From assembly GCA_017632755.1 (NCBI GenBank), contig JAGBQU010000265.1:1-6304 (forward strand): DNA of 6,304 bases. The letters run 5' to 3'. A program made the position numbers and the translations under genes. The notes beneath the pieces were generated by a model. It did no database searches and was not told the origin of the DNA. It worked only from the letters and a program-made list of their open reading frames with translations. This DNA comes from Lachnospiraceae bacterium. Lineage in GTDB: Bacteria; Bacillota_A; Clostridia; Lachnospirales; Lachnospiraceae. Below are positions 1 through 5,372 of this stretch, in pieces. Numbering within the stretch: position 1 is the stretch's first letter; every line of letters starts with the position of its first letter.

Positions 1-1390
1 GAAAGAATGCCAGTTCCTTTTTGAAGGCATTAAATCCTCTCTTTTCAAAAGCAATGACCCATTTGCCATTGACCAGATACACCATATAACCGCCGAAAAG
101 CCAGTAGGATCTGGGCAGAGCGGAAGCGATCCGCGCGCAGTAATGCTTCGACATGATACGAAGCCGGAAAAACTCGCCTTGATATTTCAGGCCAAAGCAA
201 AGCTCCATTCTCTTTCCGCCAAAGTGCTGTGCCATAGGGATCCGGATCCGATAGGTCTTTGCACGGATAAACGATTCTCCAAAGAATTTTACATGCGTAT
301 AGCGATAGGTTTCCTCGACCTCAAGCTGCTTTCCGTCCACCACTGCGCACACCTGAAACTGATCCATATCCATAAAGTTCTCGAGCTGGAACTCCACCGT
401 CAGGATATCCGTCTGCTCATCGTATTCCATGAGATCCAGGTTGCATCTCATTGTGCAAAACCGATGTAGCATCACGCCGCTTTGCTTGACCCTGGCAATT
501 ACATCCGGATAAGTGGTTCCGTCCAGATCAGGCTCGCTGGTGCCTTTCTCATAGGTGATGCCGAAATCATTTCCGTATTTTAAGCGCAGGAGGAAGTATC
601 CGAAATATAAAGAACCTGACAGGATAACTTTATCATCAAGCAGCCTCACAAGCCGGGCAATATTCTGCTTATACTGCGGGTATTGTGCATCGATCGCATG
701 CTTGTCCGAATTGTTGCGGTTTGCCAAAAAACGAGACCATGTCAGCTTTAAAAGTCCCATCTGCACGTGAGCCGGCAGGTGAATGGTCTCGTTTGTGAGG
801 CGTTCCAGATACGGCATAAGGATGTATTTCCACAGATCCAGATACCATGCTTTTCCCATTGCATCCGTGCACCTGGCGGAATTGTTACCGGGTCTGTCCG
901 ATCGGTAAACATGCTCCGGCACATATACGATATCTTTTTTTTCTTCCAATCCACGCAAGAGCTGATACAAAAGCTGATATTCCGTACATCCCCCCGCTCC
1001 AAGAAGGATCTCCTTATGAAGAATGCAGCCAAACAGGCTGTCCGGCAGCATATAACGCTCGATAAAATCATCGCTGTCCTTTGTTTTGTCCAGTATTCTC
1101 ACTCTGGGAAATTCCGGATCCTGCAATCCCAGTTTGATGACCCTGTAATTTCCTTCTCCCAGAAGTTTTTTGAGCTTGTTTGCCTTCAGTGCGACTCTGT
1201 CCCCGGCACGGACAAAACACAAATACGTATCCTCCGGCCCAAGATGATCCTCCAGATGATCTTCTTCCTTCAGACAGATCTCCTCGATCCGCAGATCAAA
1301 ACCTGAGGCTTTCAGATGAGAAATCGATTCTCTCGTAACGGAAACGGCCTCCTCATCCTGTACACTGTTCTCTATCAAAAAAGTAAGCAT
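1..1390 (-). CDS. Partial (3' end beyond window): GT2-like / CDP-glycerol glycerophosphotransferase fusion, N-terminal 463 residues
   Basis: The minus strand is open without a stop from an ATG at 1390-1388 to the window edge (463 codons), with a GGAGG ribosome site just upstream. Residues 1-165 look like a reduced GT-A domain: TYLCFVRAGDRV (55-66) sits where GT2 enzymes carry the DxD region, but no clear DDGS or DxD motif is present. Residues 180-275 (KAWYLDLWKYILMPYLERL, then HVQMGLLKLTWSRF, LDDKVILSG, LLRLKYG) resemble the helical segment that follows GT2 domains in Lachnospiraceae teichoic-acid-type fusions. Residues 310-465 (CNLDLMEYDEQTDILTVEF, YRYTHVKFFGESF, SYWLFGGYMVYLVNG) resemble the beta-rich linker before a CDP-glycerol glycerophosphotransferase domain, which would lie outside the window. 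The likely role is cytoplasmic, membrane-associated assembly of a glycerol-phosphate-containing surface polymer. The assignment comes from recalled family patterns, and the catalytic polymerase domain is not visible here. A plain glycosyltransferase-related protein is the alternative. Confidence 0.6.
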   Translation of the reverse strand, partial: MLTFLIENSVQDEEAVSVTRESISHLKASGFDLRIEEICLKEEDHLEDHLGPEDTYLCFVRAGDRVALKANKLKKLLGEGNYRVIKLGLQDPEFPRVRILDKTKDSDDFIERYMLPDSLFGCILHKEILLGAGGCTEYQLLYQLLRGLEEKKDIVYVPEHVYRSDRPGNNSARCTDAMGKAWYLDLWKYILMPYLERLTNETIHLPAHVQMGLLKLTWSRFLANRNNSDKHAIDAQYPQYKQNIARLVRLLDDKVILSGSLYFGYFLLRLKYGNDFGITYEKGTSEPDLDGTTYPDVIARVKQSGVMLHRFCTMRCNLDLMEYDEQTDILTVEFQLENFMDMDQFQVCAVVDGKQLEVEETYRYTHVKFFGESFIRAKTYRIRIPMAQHFGGKRMELCFGLKYQGEFFRLRIMSKHYCARIASALPRSYWLFGGYMVYLVNGKWVIAFEKRGFNAFKKELAFF

Positions 1391-1393
1391 ATA

Positions 1394-1400
1394 TCCTCCC
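1394..1400 (-). promoter_or_regulatory. Ribosome binding site of the fusion gene
   Basis: The minus strand reads GGGAGGA, then TAT, then ATG at 1390. The Shine-Dalgarno match is strong but the spacing is short (four bases between GGAGG and the ATG). No other start codon nearby has a comparable site, so this fixes the start of the gene. The 37-bp direct repeat begins two bases upstream of the site. Confidence 0.7.
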
Positions 1401-1401
1401 T

Positions 1402-1479
1402 GACTCGCAAATTGCTCCGCTTTTGCTCGGTTTCTTATTCCAGACTCGCAAAATGCTCCGCTTTTGCTCGTTATCTTAT
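1402..1479. repeat. Two 37-bp direct repeats, 41-bp period
   Basis: Copy 1 is 1402-1438 and copy 2 is 1443-1479, matching at 34 of 37 positions. Each contains ACTCGCAAA, then TGCTCCGCTTTTGCTCG. In copy 2 GCAAAA and TTTTGC can form a 6-bp stem around an 8-base loop; copy 1 has a substitution that weakens it. Copy 2 ends in TATCTTAT, which is also the left arm of the adjoining multi-hairpin element. Copy 1 ends in the near-identical TTTCTTAT and is followed by copy 2 instead. This suggests that copy 1 is a remnant of a second, deleted element. Both copies lie in the untranslated leader of the minus-strand fusion gene. Confidence 0.9.
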
Positions 1480-1553
1480 AAATAATCGCTGCGCGATTAT
1501 TTGTCTTTCGCGTTGCGAAAGACACGAGGTGACTTTGTCACCTCTATAAGATA
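1472..1553. repeat. 82-bp multi-hairpin element: three perfect stem-loops inside a 9-bp inverted repeat
   Basis: Outer arms TATCTTATA (1472-1480) and TATAAGATA (1545-1553) are perfect reverse complements. Between them are three perfect stem-loops. The first has arms AAATAATCG (1480-1488) and CGATTATTT (1494-1502) with a 5-base loop. The second has arms GTCTTTCG (1503-1510) and CGAAAGAC (1516-1523) with a 5-base loop. The third has arms GAGGTGAC (1526-1533) and GTCACCTC (1537-1544) with a 3-base loop. Almost every base is in a stem or tight loop, giving a four-stem cloverleaf on either strand or a cruciform in DNA. No T-run follows, so it is not a simple terminator. It lies in the leader of the minus-strand fusion gene. 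From memory, similar hairpin strings occur between Lachnospiraceae genes, but that was not verified here. Confidence 0.9.
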
Positions 1554-1554
1554 C

Positions 1555-1583
1555 ATTATAATCTCTCCTCACTCAAAAGACAA
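1555..1583 (-). promoter_or_regulatory. Sigma-A-like promoter for the minus-strand fusion gene
   Basis: On the minus strand, TTGTCT (1583-1578) is followed by a 17-base spacer and a perfect TATAAT (1560-1555). Transcription would start near 1547-1548, leaving a leader of about 158 bases. The GAGGTGAC hairpin would lie within a few bases of the 5' end, and most of the left half of the 9-bp closing stem would be excluded from this RNA. The -35 box matches consensus at four of six positions. Confidence 0.55.
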
Positions 1584-1591
1584 GAAAAATA

Positions 1592-1610
1592 CAGGCTGGC
1601 GAGGTGCCTG
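1592..1610. other. Short dyad between the divergent promoters
   Basis: CAGGC (1592-1596) and GCCTG (1606-1610) form a 5-bp inverted repeat with a 9-base centre. It lies between the divergent -35 boxes, so an operator role is possible. The dyad is short and could be chance. Confidence 0.2.
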
Positions 1611-1624
1611 CATCTTCTCAAACC

Positions 1625-1653
1625 TTGAAATCACAGGTTTTCTCTGATACAAT
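1625..1653 (+). promoter_or_regulatory. Sigma-A-like extended -10 promoter reading toward the GT2/GDPD operon
   Basis: TTGAAA (1625-1630), a 17-base spacer and TACAAT (1648-1653) preceded by TG one base upstream (extended -10). The start site would be near 1660. No gene follows until 2269, so the transcript would carry a leader of about 610 bases that includes the whole 73-bp repeat array, or would end as a separate non-coding RNA. It diverges from the promoter at 1555-1583, with the -35 boxes about 41 bases apart. I saw no better promoter between the repeats and 2269. Confidence 0.5.
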
Positions 1654-1770
1654 GAGTGTCAGTACAAGCAACTAGCACGCTGAGGCTTTTGGAACTGTGC
1701 TGTCAGGTTAAGCAGGCAAGCATTCGATCCAGTTATTTAAGAATCGATGTACTAGTGTACCTGCATCCTG
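1654..1770. other. Non-coding stretch between the plus promoter and the tandem repeats
   Basis: No credible gene is present. An ATG at 1652 opens only seven codons and overlaps the -10 box. Near the end there is a small palindrome-like run, GTAC-TAGT-GTAC, and an imperfect pairing of CATTCGAT with AATCGATG. I recognise no riboswitch or known RNA family here. Confidence 0.4.
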
Positions 1771-2133
1771 TTTTGGGCAAATTTTGAGGTTTTTGCCTGT
1801 TTTTTACCCAAAATTCCTTGGTTTAGGGCATCCGCCTTTCTGATTTTGGGCAATTTTTGAGGTTTTTGCCGGTTTTTTACCCAAAATTCCTTGGTTTAGG
1901 GCGTCCACCTTTCCGATTTTGGGCAAATTTTACGGTTTTTGCCGGTTTTTTACCCAAAATTCCTTGGTTTAGGGCGTCCACCTTTCTGATTTTGGGTAAA
2001 TTTTACGGTTTTTGCCTGTTTTTTACCCAAAATCCCTTGGTTTGGGGCATCCACCTTTCTGATTTTGGGCAAATTTGGGGGTTTTTGCCGGTTTTTTACC
2101 CAAAAACCTCGTTTGGGGGAGTCCTGCTTTCCA
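1771..2133. repeat. Tandem repeat array: five 73-bp units, each with an internal inverted repeat
   Basis: Units start with TTTTGGG at 1771, 1844, 1917, 1990 and 2063. The first four are exactly 73 bp and differ at only a few positions. The fifth decays after its ACCCAAAA block (to about 2133), and a further TTTTGGG trace occurs near 2155. Each unit has TTTTGGG(C/T)AA near its start and TTTACCCAAAA about 32 bases later. These pair as an 11-bp stem, perfect in unit 4. In units 1, 3 and 5 one position is a U-G wobble in minus-strand RNA but a C/A mismatch in plus-strand RNA; unit 2 has one extra mismatch. There are no unique spacers, so this is not CRISPR. The 73-bp period is not a multiple of three and all three phases are used in turn, arguing against a repeat protein. 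The array lies in the presumed leader of the plus-strand operon. Confidence 0.95.
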
Positions 2134-2268
2134 TTTAGGGAACCCCAAGTTCCATTTTGGGAGCAAATATTGCAGGTTTGAAGTAAAGAGTGCTTATTTA
2201 AGGTGATTTTATTCCAGCATCTATATGCAGGCTGCTTTGCCTGATCACAACAGAAGGGATTACAATAT
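2134..2268. other. Non-coding leader segment before the GT2 gene
   Basis: This holds degenerate remains of the repeat (TTTTGGGAGCAAAT from about 2155) and a 5-bp hairpin with arms GGAAC (2139-2143) and GTTCC (2149-2153). I see no convincing promoter or T-tailed terminator. The last part carries the ribosome site of the GT2 gene. Confidence 0.4.
2252..2259 (+). promoter_or_regulatory. Ribosome binding site of the GT2 gene
   Basis: AGAAGGGA ends nine bases before the ATG at 2269, supporting that start. Confidence 0.6.
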
Positions 2269-3066
2269 ATGAAGGATTGTATCAGTGTGGTGATACCGGT
2301 ATATAACGGAGCCCGCACCCTGCCTGCCGCACTGGATTCCGTGCTGGTGCAGGAACATGTAAAAGAGGTTTTGCTCATCGATGACGGTTCAACCGACGAG
2401 ACCGCATCCGTCATCCGCGCTTATCGGGAAAAGAGTGACAAGATCAGATATATCGTAAACGAAGGAAATCTGGGGGCAGCTGCCTCCCGCAACAAGGGCG
2501 TCCGCCTCGCACAAGGAGAATACATTGCCTTTCTGGATGCTGACGACTACTGGGAGCCCGGAAAACTCCGCAACCAGCTTGCACTCATGGAAGAGACCGG
2601 CGCCGTGCTCTCATCCACCGCCCGTGAGTTGATCCGTAGCGACGGGACCAGGACAGGGCATATCATCCCCATCAAATCCAGAATCACCTATAAAGAACTA
2701 TTAAAACACAACAGCATCTCCTGTTCCGCCGTTGTGGCAAAAAGGGAAATGCTGCTTGAATTTCCGATGGAGCACGAGGACAGCCATGAGGATTACATCA
2801 CCTGGCTTTTGATCCTTCGCAAATACGGCTATGCTGTCGGTCTGAACAGACCATACCTGAAATATCGCGTAAGTGCATCGTCAAAGTCAGGAACCAAGCT
2901 GCGCTCGGCACGCATGACATACAAGGCCTATCGCTATGCGGGTTTATCTGTCCCTGCGAGCGCGCTCTGCTTTGTGAGCTATGCAATACACGGCGTTTAT
3001 AAATACTATTTACACAAGACCGAAACAAACGATCATATATGGGAGAGAACAAATGAAACGGACTAA
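2269..3066 (+). CDS. Glycosyltransferase family 2 (GT-A fold), teichuronic/capsular polysaccharide type
   Basis: A 265-residue inverting glycosyltransferase that would transfer a sugar from a nucleotide sugar to a lipid-linked polysaccharide intermediate at the inner face of the membrane. Visible motifs: VVIPVYNGARTL (7-18) at the N-terminal strand; LLIDDGSTDET (35-45) for nucleotide binding; NLGAAASRNKG (67-77); FLDADDYW (88-95) containing the metal-binding DxD (D90-A-D92); and SHEDYITWL (172-180), whose ED pair (174-175) is the usual catalytic-base site. Length is normal for a single-domain enzyme. The region after residue 195 (YLKYRVSASSKSG) is typical of TuaG-like enzymes. There is no classic membrane anchor, though the C-terminal part around 230-248 is hydrophobic and may lie on the membrane. 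Its stop overlaps the start of the next gene, so the two are probably cotranscribed and translationally coupled. The family is clear; donor and acceptor sugars cannot be read from sequence. Confidence 0.93.
   Translation: MKDCISVVIPVYNGARTLPAALDSVLVQEHVKEVLLIDDGSTDETASVIRAYREKSDKIRYIVNEGNLGAAASRNKGVRLAQGEYIAFLDADDYWEPGKLRNQLALMEETGAVLSSTARELIRSDGTRTGHIIPIKSRITYKELLKHNSISCSAVVAKREMLLEFPMEHEDSHEDYITWLLILRKYGYAVGLNRPYLKYRVSASSKSGTKLRSARMTYKAYRYAGLSVPASALCFVSYAIHGVYKYYLHKTETNDHIWERTNETD
3041..3047 (+). promoter_or_regulatory. Ribosome binding site deciding the GDPD start
   Basis: GGGAGAG ends five bases before the ATG at 3053. An in-frame ATG at 2981 would add 24 residues lying wholly inside the GT2 gene. 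The 3053 start puts the basic, then hydrophobic signal-anchor at the very N-terminus and is preferred. Confidence 0.7.
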
Positions 3067-3931
3067 GAAAGCGGGATTGGTTTTTGTAATACTTCTCATC
3101 TGTATGCTGGCAGCGGGCGCCGCCGTATATCTGATACCATCTCTGAGAAATTATACAGCCAGAAAGCTGGTGCGAAAGCCGGTTCTGATCGCGCATGCAA
3201 TGGGCGGCATTCCCGGCACCGACCGTAGCAATTCACTGGAAGCATTTGAACAAAACTATGAAAAAGGACTACGGATATTTGAGGCCGACTTCTGTCTTAC
3301 ATCCGACAACAAGCTGATCCTGCGTCATGACTGGAACAAAAAAAGAGGCCAGAAAGGCCTGTTGAAGTACAAAGGATATATCCCTACTTACGATGAATTT
3401 ATGCAGACCCCTCTCTATGGGAAATATGCACCTCTTTCTTTTGAGGATCTGCTCTGTCTCATGAAAGAATATCCCGATATCTACCTGATCACCGACTCAA
3501 AAGAAAGCGAATACGACAAGGTTGTCTCGGAATTCCAAATGATTCTGGAGTCTGCCGAAAAACTGGATGCGCTCTCCTGCCTGGATCGTTTCATCGTGCA
3601 GATCTACAATGATGAGATGTATGATGCGATCACGAGCGTATACCCTTTTGAAAACTGGATCTACACCCTGTACCTGCGCGGTACGGACAATCCGGATCAG
3701 CTATGCAACTTCTGCCAGGAGCATGGCATCTCCACCATCACAGTCAAATATAACAAGTATTCCAAAGAACTGCAGGAGCAGGCGGACGCACATGGTCTGA
3801 AGGTTTATCTGCACACCGTGAACCAAACAAAAGACGCCCTGAACTATTACAGCCAAGGCGTCGATGGTTTCTATACAGAGTCGATCACTCCGGTCTCGTG
3901 GATCAAGCACACACTGCTGTCTATTTTTTGA
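3053..3931 (+). CDS. Membrane-anchored GDPD/PI-PLC-family phosphodiesterase
   Basis: A 292-residue protein starting at 3053. The N-terminus MKRTKK followed by a hydrophobic stretch (about 8-28) is a signal-anchor or signal peptide, placing the catalytic domain outside the membrane. The domain fits a glycerophosphodiester phosphodiesterase TIM barrel: IAHAMGG (46-52) replaces the HRG block and keeps the His (H48); NSLEAFEQNYEKG (60-72); FEADF (76-80) gives metal ligands E77 and D79; LRHDW (90-94) gives the second catalytic His, H92; ITDSK (146-150) matches the later acidic/Lys strand; GVDGFYTE near the C-terminus matches the barrel-closing G-D-G-x-x-T-D/E motif. HA-x-GG instead of HRG is, from recall, normal in a Firmicute subfamily labelled PI-PLC/GDPD. 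It should hydrolyse glycerophosphodiester bonds; next to a CDP-glycerol-type enzyme, a glycerol-phosphate polymer or lipid is a plausible substrate (inference). It overlaps the GT2 gene by 14 bp and the convergent gene by 11 bp. Confidence 0.9.
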   Translation: MKRTKKAGLVFVILLICMLAAGAAVYLIPSLRNYTARKLVRKPVLIAHAMGGIPGTDRSNSLEAFEQNYEKGLRIFEADFCLTSDNKLILRHDWNKKRGQKGLLKYKGYIPTYDEFMQTPLYGKYAPLSFEDLLCLMKEYPDIYLITDSKESEYDKVVSEFQMILESAEKLDALSCLDRFIVQIYNDEMYDAITSVYPFENWIYTLYLRGTDNPDQLCNFCQEHGISTITVKYNKYSKELQEQADAHGLKVYLHTVNQTKDALNYYSQGVDGFYTESITPVSWIKHTLLSIF

Positions 3932-5303
3932 CAGCGTTCGTGCCATCCACTCCTTCCGTTGCCTCTGGGGTGAAGATGATCTTTACCGTGCGGATCAAAA
4001 TCTTTAAATCCAGTCCGAACGAATAATGCTCAATATAATAAATATCCAGTTTCAGTTTATCATAGGGTGTGGTGTTGTACTTTCCGAAGATCTGTGCATA
4101 GCCGGTCAATCCGGCCTTCACCTTGGTACGATACACAAACTCCGGAATTTCCTCCACATACTTCTTTATGAGAGTCGGTCTCTCAGGTCTGGGTCCTACA
4201 AAGGACATATCCCCTTTTAAAATATTGAACAGTTGGGTCAGTTCATCCAGTCTTGTCGAACGGATAAATCGGCCGATCGGTGTGATGCGGTCGTCCGTCT
4301 TTGCCGCCAGTCTAGCCACACCATCCTTCTCTGCATCCACGATCATACTACGGAACTTGTAGATATGAAACTCCTTCTCATTTGTCGTACAGCGCAGTTG
4401 CTTATAAAGCACAGGGCCGCCGTCATAAAGCTTGATCGCGATCGCAACGATCAGCATAATTGGCAGAGCCGGAACAAGCAAAATCAAGCACAAGATAATA
4501 TCAAAAATTCTCTTGACGGCCAGCTGTTCTAAGGAAAGCGGATCGCTTCTGGTCAAAAACAGCGGCGTATCAAAAAAGTGCATCGGCTCCGCACCAGTCA
4601 GAATAATATCTGATAGTTTCGGCATGACATAAACCCGAATTCCTTTACTATAACAAAATTTAAACAGTTCATTGCGGGCATTGGCCGGAATATCCCACAG
4701 CATGATCGTCTTATAGTGCGTGATCTTCGCCTTGATCACGCTGCACAGTTCCTTATCCTCCCTAAGTCGCTTCTCATCAATCCGGAAAGACTCGCAGATC
4801 TCGAACTTGTCCTTTCTGGTAGCAAGCTTCGGAAGGAATTCCTTCACCGAGGCCATCCCATACAAAAGAAGCACCTGATGCGGTGGGAACTTGCTGTGAT
4901 ATCCCAGTGTGACCAGTCGGACAAAGATGCATGCGATCAAAATCTGCACACAGGTCGCCATGATCAGATAAGTGGGATTCGGAAAACCGTATGCCAAGAG
5001 ACACAGTTCCAGATAAAAAGCAACATTCGTCACCAGGATAGCACAGATGTGGGAGAAAGTCAGATCACCGATCTTTAGATATCCGATCTTTTTTCCGTCA
5101 AACTTGCCCACAAAAAAATATAATACGACAATGTACAATGCCATCACAAAGTAGTGTCCTTTAAAAACAAATATCTTTTGGATGACGCGCTTGTCATTGT
5201 AGTAAAAGTACCAGGGAATAAACACGATCAGTGTCTGCAAAGCGACACCGATCAGTGTCGTGAGCAATGTATATACTTTTTTTTCAATGTTTTGTTTATC
5301 CAT
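3921..5303 (-). CDS. Polyprenyl-phosphate sugar-1-phosphate transferase (initiating glycosylphosphotransferase)
   Basis: A 460-residue integral membrane enzyme that starts exopolysaccharide or capsule repeat units by moving a sugar-1-phosphate from a nucleotide sugar to undecaprenyl phosphate. Four hydrophobic N-terminal segments are visible (about 12-35, 50-66, 83-105, 112-131), then a soluble CoA-binding-like middle domain (VLLLYGM at 144-150, to about 245). A hydrophobic segment (about 266-291) leads into the catalytic C-terminal domain: KRIFDI (264-269), GGPVLYKQ (295-302), FHIYKFRSM (312-320) with DAE (323-325), DDRITPIGRFIRSTRLDE (337-354) ending in the Asp-Glu pair 353-354, FNILKGDMSFVGPRPE (359-374) and VKAGLTGYAQIFGKY (395-409). 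This is the full architecture of the WbaP/CpsE-like polyisoprenyl-phosphate hexose-1-phosphate transferases, at normal length. The sugar (often Glc, Gal or GlcNAc/QuiNAc-type) cannot be told. The ribosome site before the ATG at 5303 is weak, but no better start exists because the next Met (residue 54) would delete membrane segment 1. Its stop overlaps the convergent GDPD gene. Confidence 0.95.
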   Translation of the reverse strand: MDKQNIEKKVYTLLTTLIGVALQTLIVFIPWYFYYNDKRVIQKIFVFKGHYFVMALYIVVLYFFVGKFDGKKIGYLKIGDLTFSHICAILVTNVAFYLELCLLAYGFPNPTYLIMATCVQILIACIFVRLVTLGYHSKFPPHQVLLLYGMASVKEFLPKLATRKDKFEICESFRIDEKRLREDKELCSVIKAKITHYKTIMLWDIPANARNELFKFCYSKGIRVYVMPKLSDIILTGAEPMHFFDTPLFLTRSDPLSLEQLAVKRIFDIILCLILLVPALPIMLIVAIAIKLYDGGPVLYKQLRCTTNEKEFHIYKFRSMIVDAEKDGVARLAAKTDDRITPIGRFIRSTRLDELTQLFNILKGDMSFVGPRPERPTLIKKYVEEIPEFVYRTKVKAGLTGYAQIFGKYNTTPYDKLKLDIYYIEHYSFGLDLKILIRTVKIIFTPEATEGVDGTNAVKK

Positions 5304-5316
5304 CTTTTATACCACT

Positions 5317-5333
5317 GGCAGGTTTGACCTGCC
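5317..5333. other. Perfect 7-bp hairpin in the 69-bp gap upstream of the glycosylphosphotransferase
   Basis: GGCAGGT (5317-5323) and ACCTGCC (5327-5333) pair around a 3-base loop. No T-run follows on either strand, so it is unlikely to be an intrinsic terminator. It ends 13 bases upstream of the ATG at 5303 on the minus strand, where it could affect ribosome access, stabilise the processed message or act as an operator. The remainder of the gap (5304-5372) shows no clear promoter. Confidence 0.5.
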
Positions 5334-5372
5334 GTATGATTGATTCTATTACACACTTACCTATCAGATCCA

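Noticed and set aside
767..1549. Plus-strand open frames opposite the fusion gene and hairpin element
   Set aside because: They are shadows of the minus-strand coding region. The tail of the last one is simply the hairpin repeats translated.
1472..1553. Rho-independent terminator
   Set aside because: None of the stems is followed by a T-run on either strand, and no gene ends nearby on the plus strand.
1654..1770. Riboswitch or T-box leader
   Set aside because: No recognisable conserved core (no T-box sequence, no purine, SAM, TPP or similar motif), only weak short pairings.
1771..2133. CRISPR array
   Set aside because: The 73-bp units are contiguous, with no unique spacers between short conserved repeats, and no cas genes are present.
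1857..2138. Repeat protein of about 93 residues encoded on the plus strand within the array
   Set aside because: The 73-bp period shifts the reading phase at each unit, so successive units are read in different frames. There is no ribosome site, and the openness reflects lack of stops in the T/G-rich repeat.
1950..2414. Minus-strand open frame of 154 residues across the array and the start of the GT2 gene
   Set aside because: It is antisense to the well-supported GT2 N-terminus and continues into the non-coding repeat; no family resemblance or ribosome site.
2981..3052. Upstream ATG adding 24 residues to the GDPD protein
   Set aside because: The extension lies inside the GT2 coding region, lacks a good ribosome site and would bury the signal-anchor; the start at 3053 has GGGAGAG at proper spacing.
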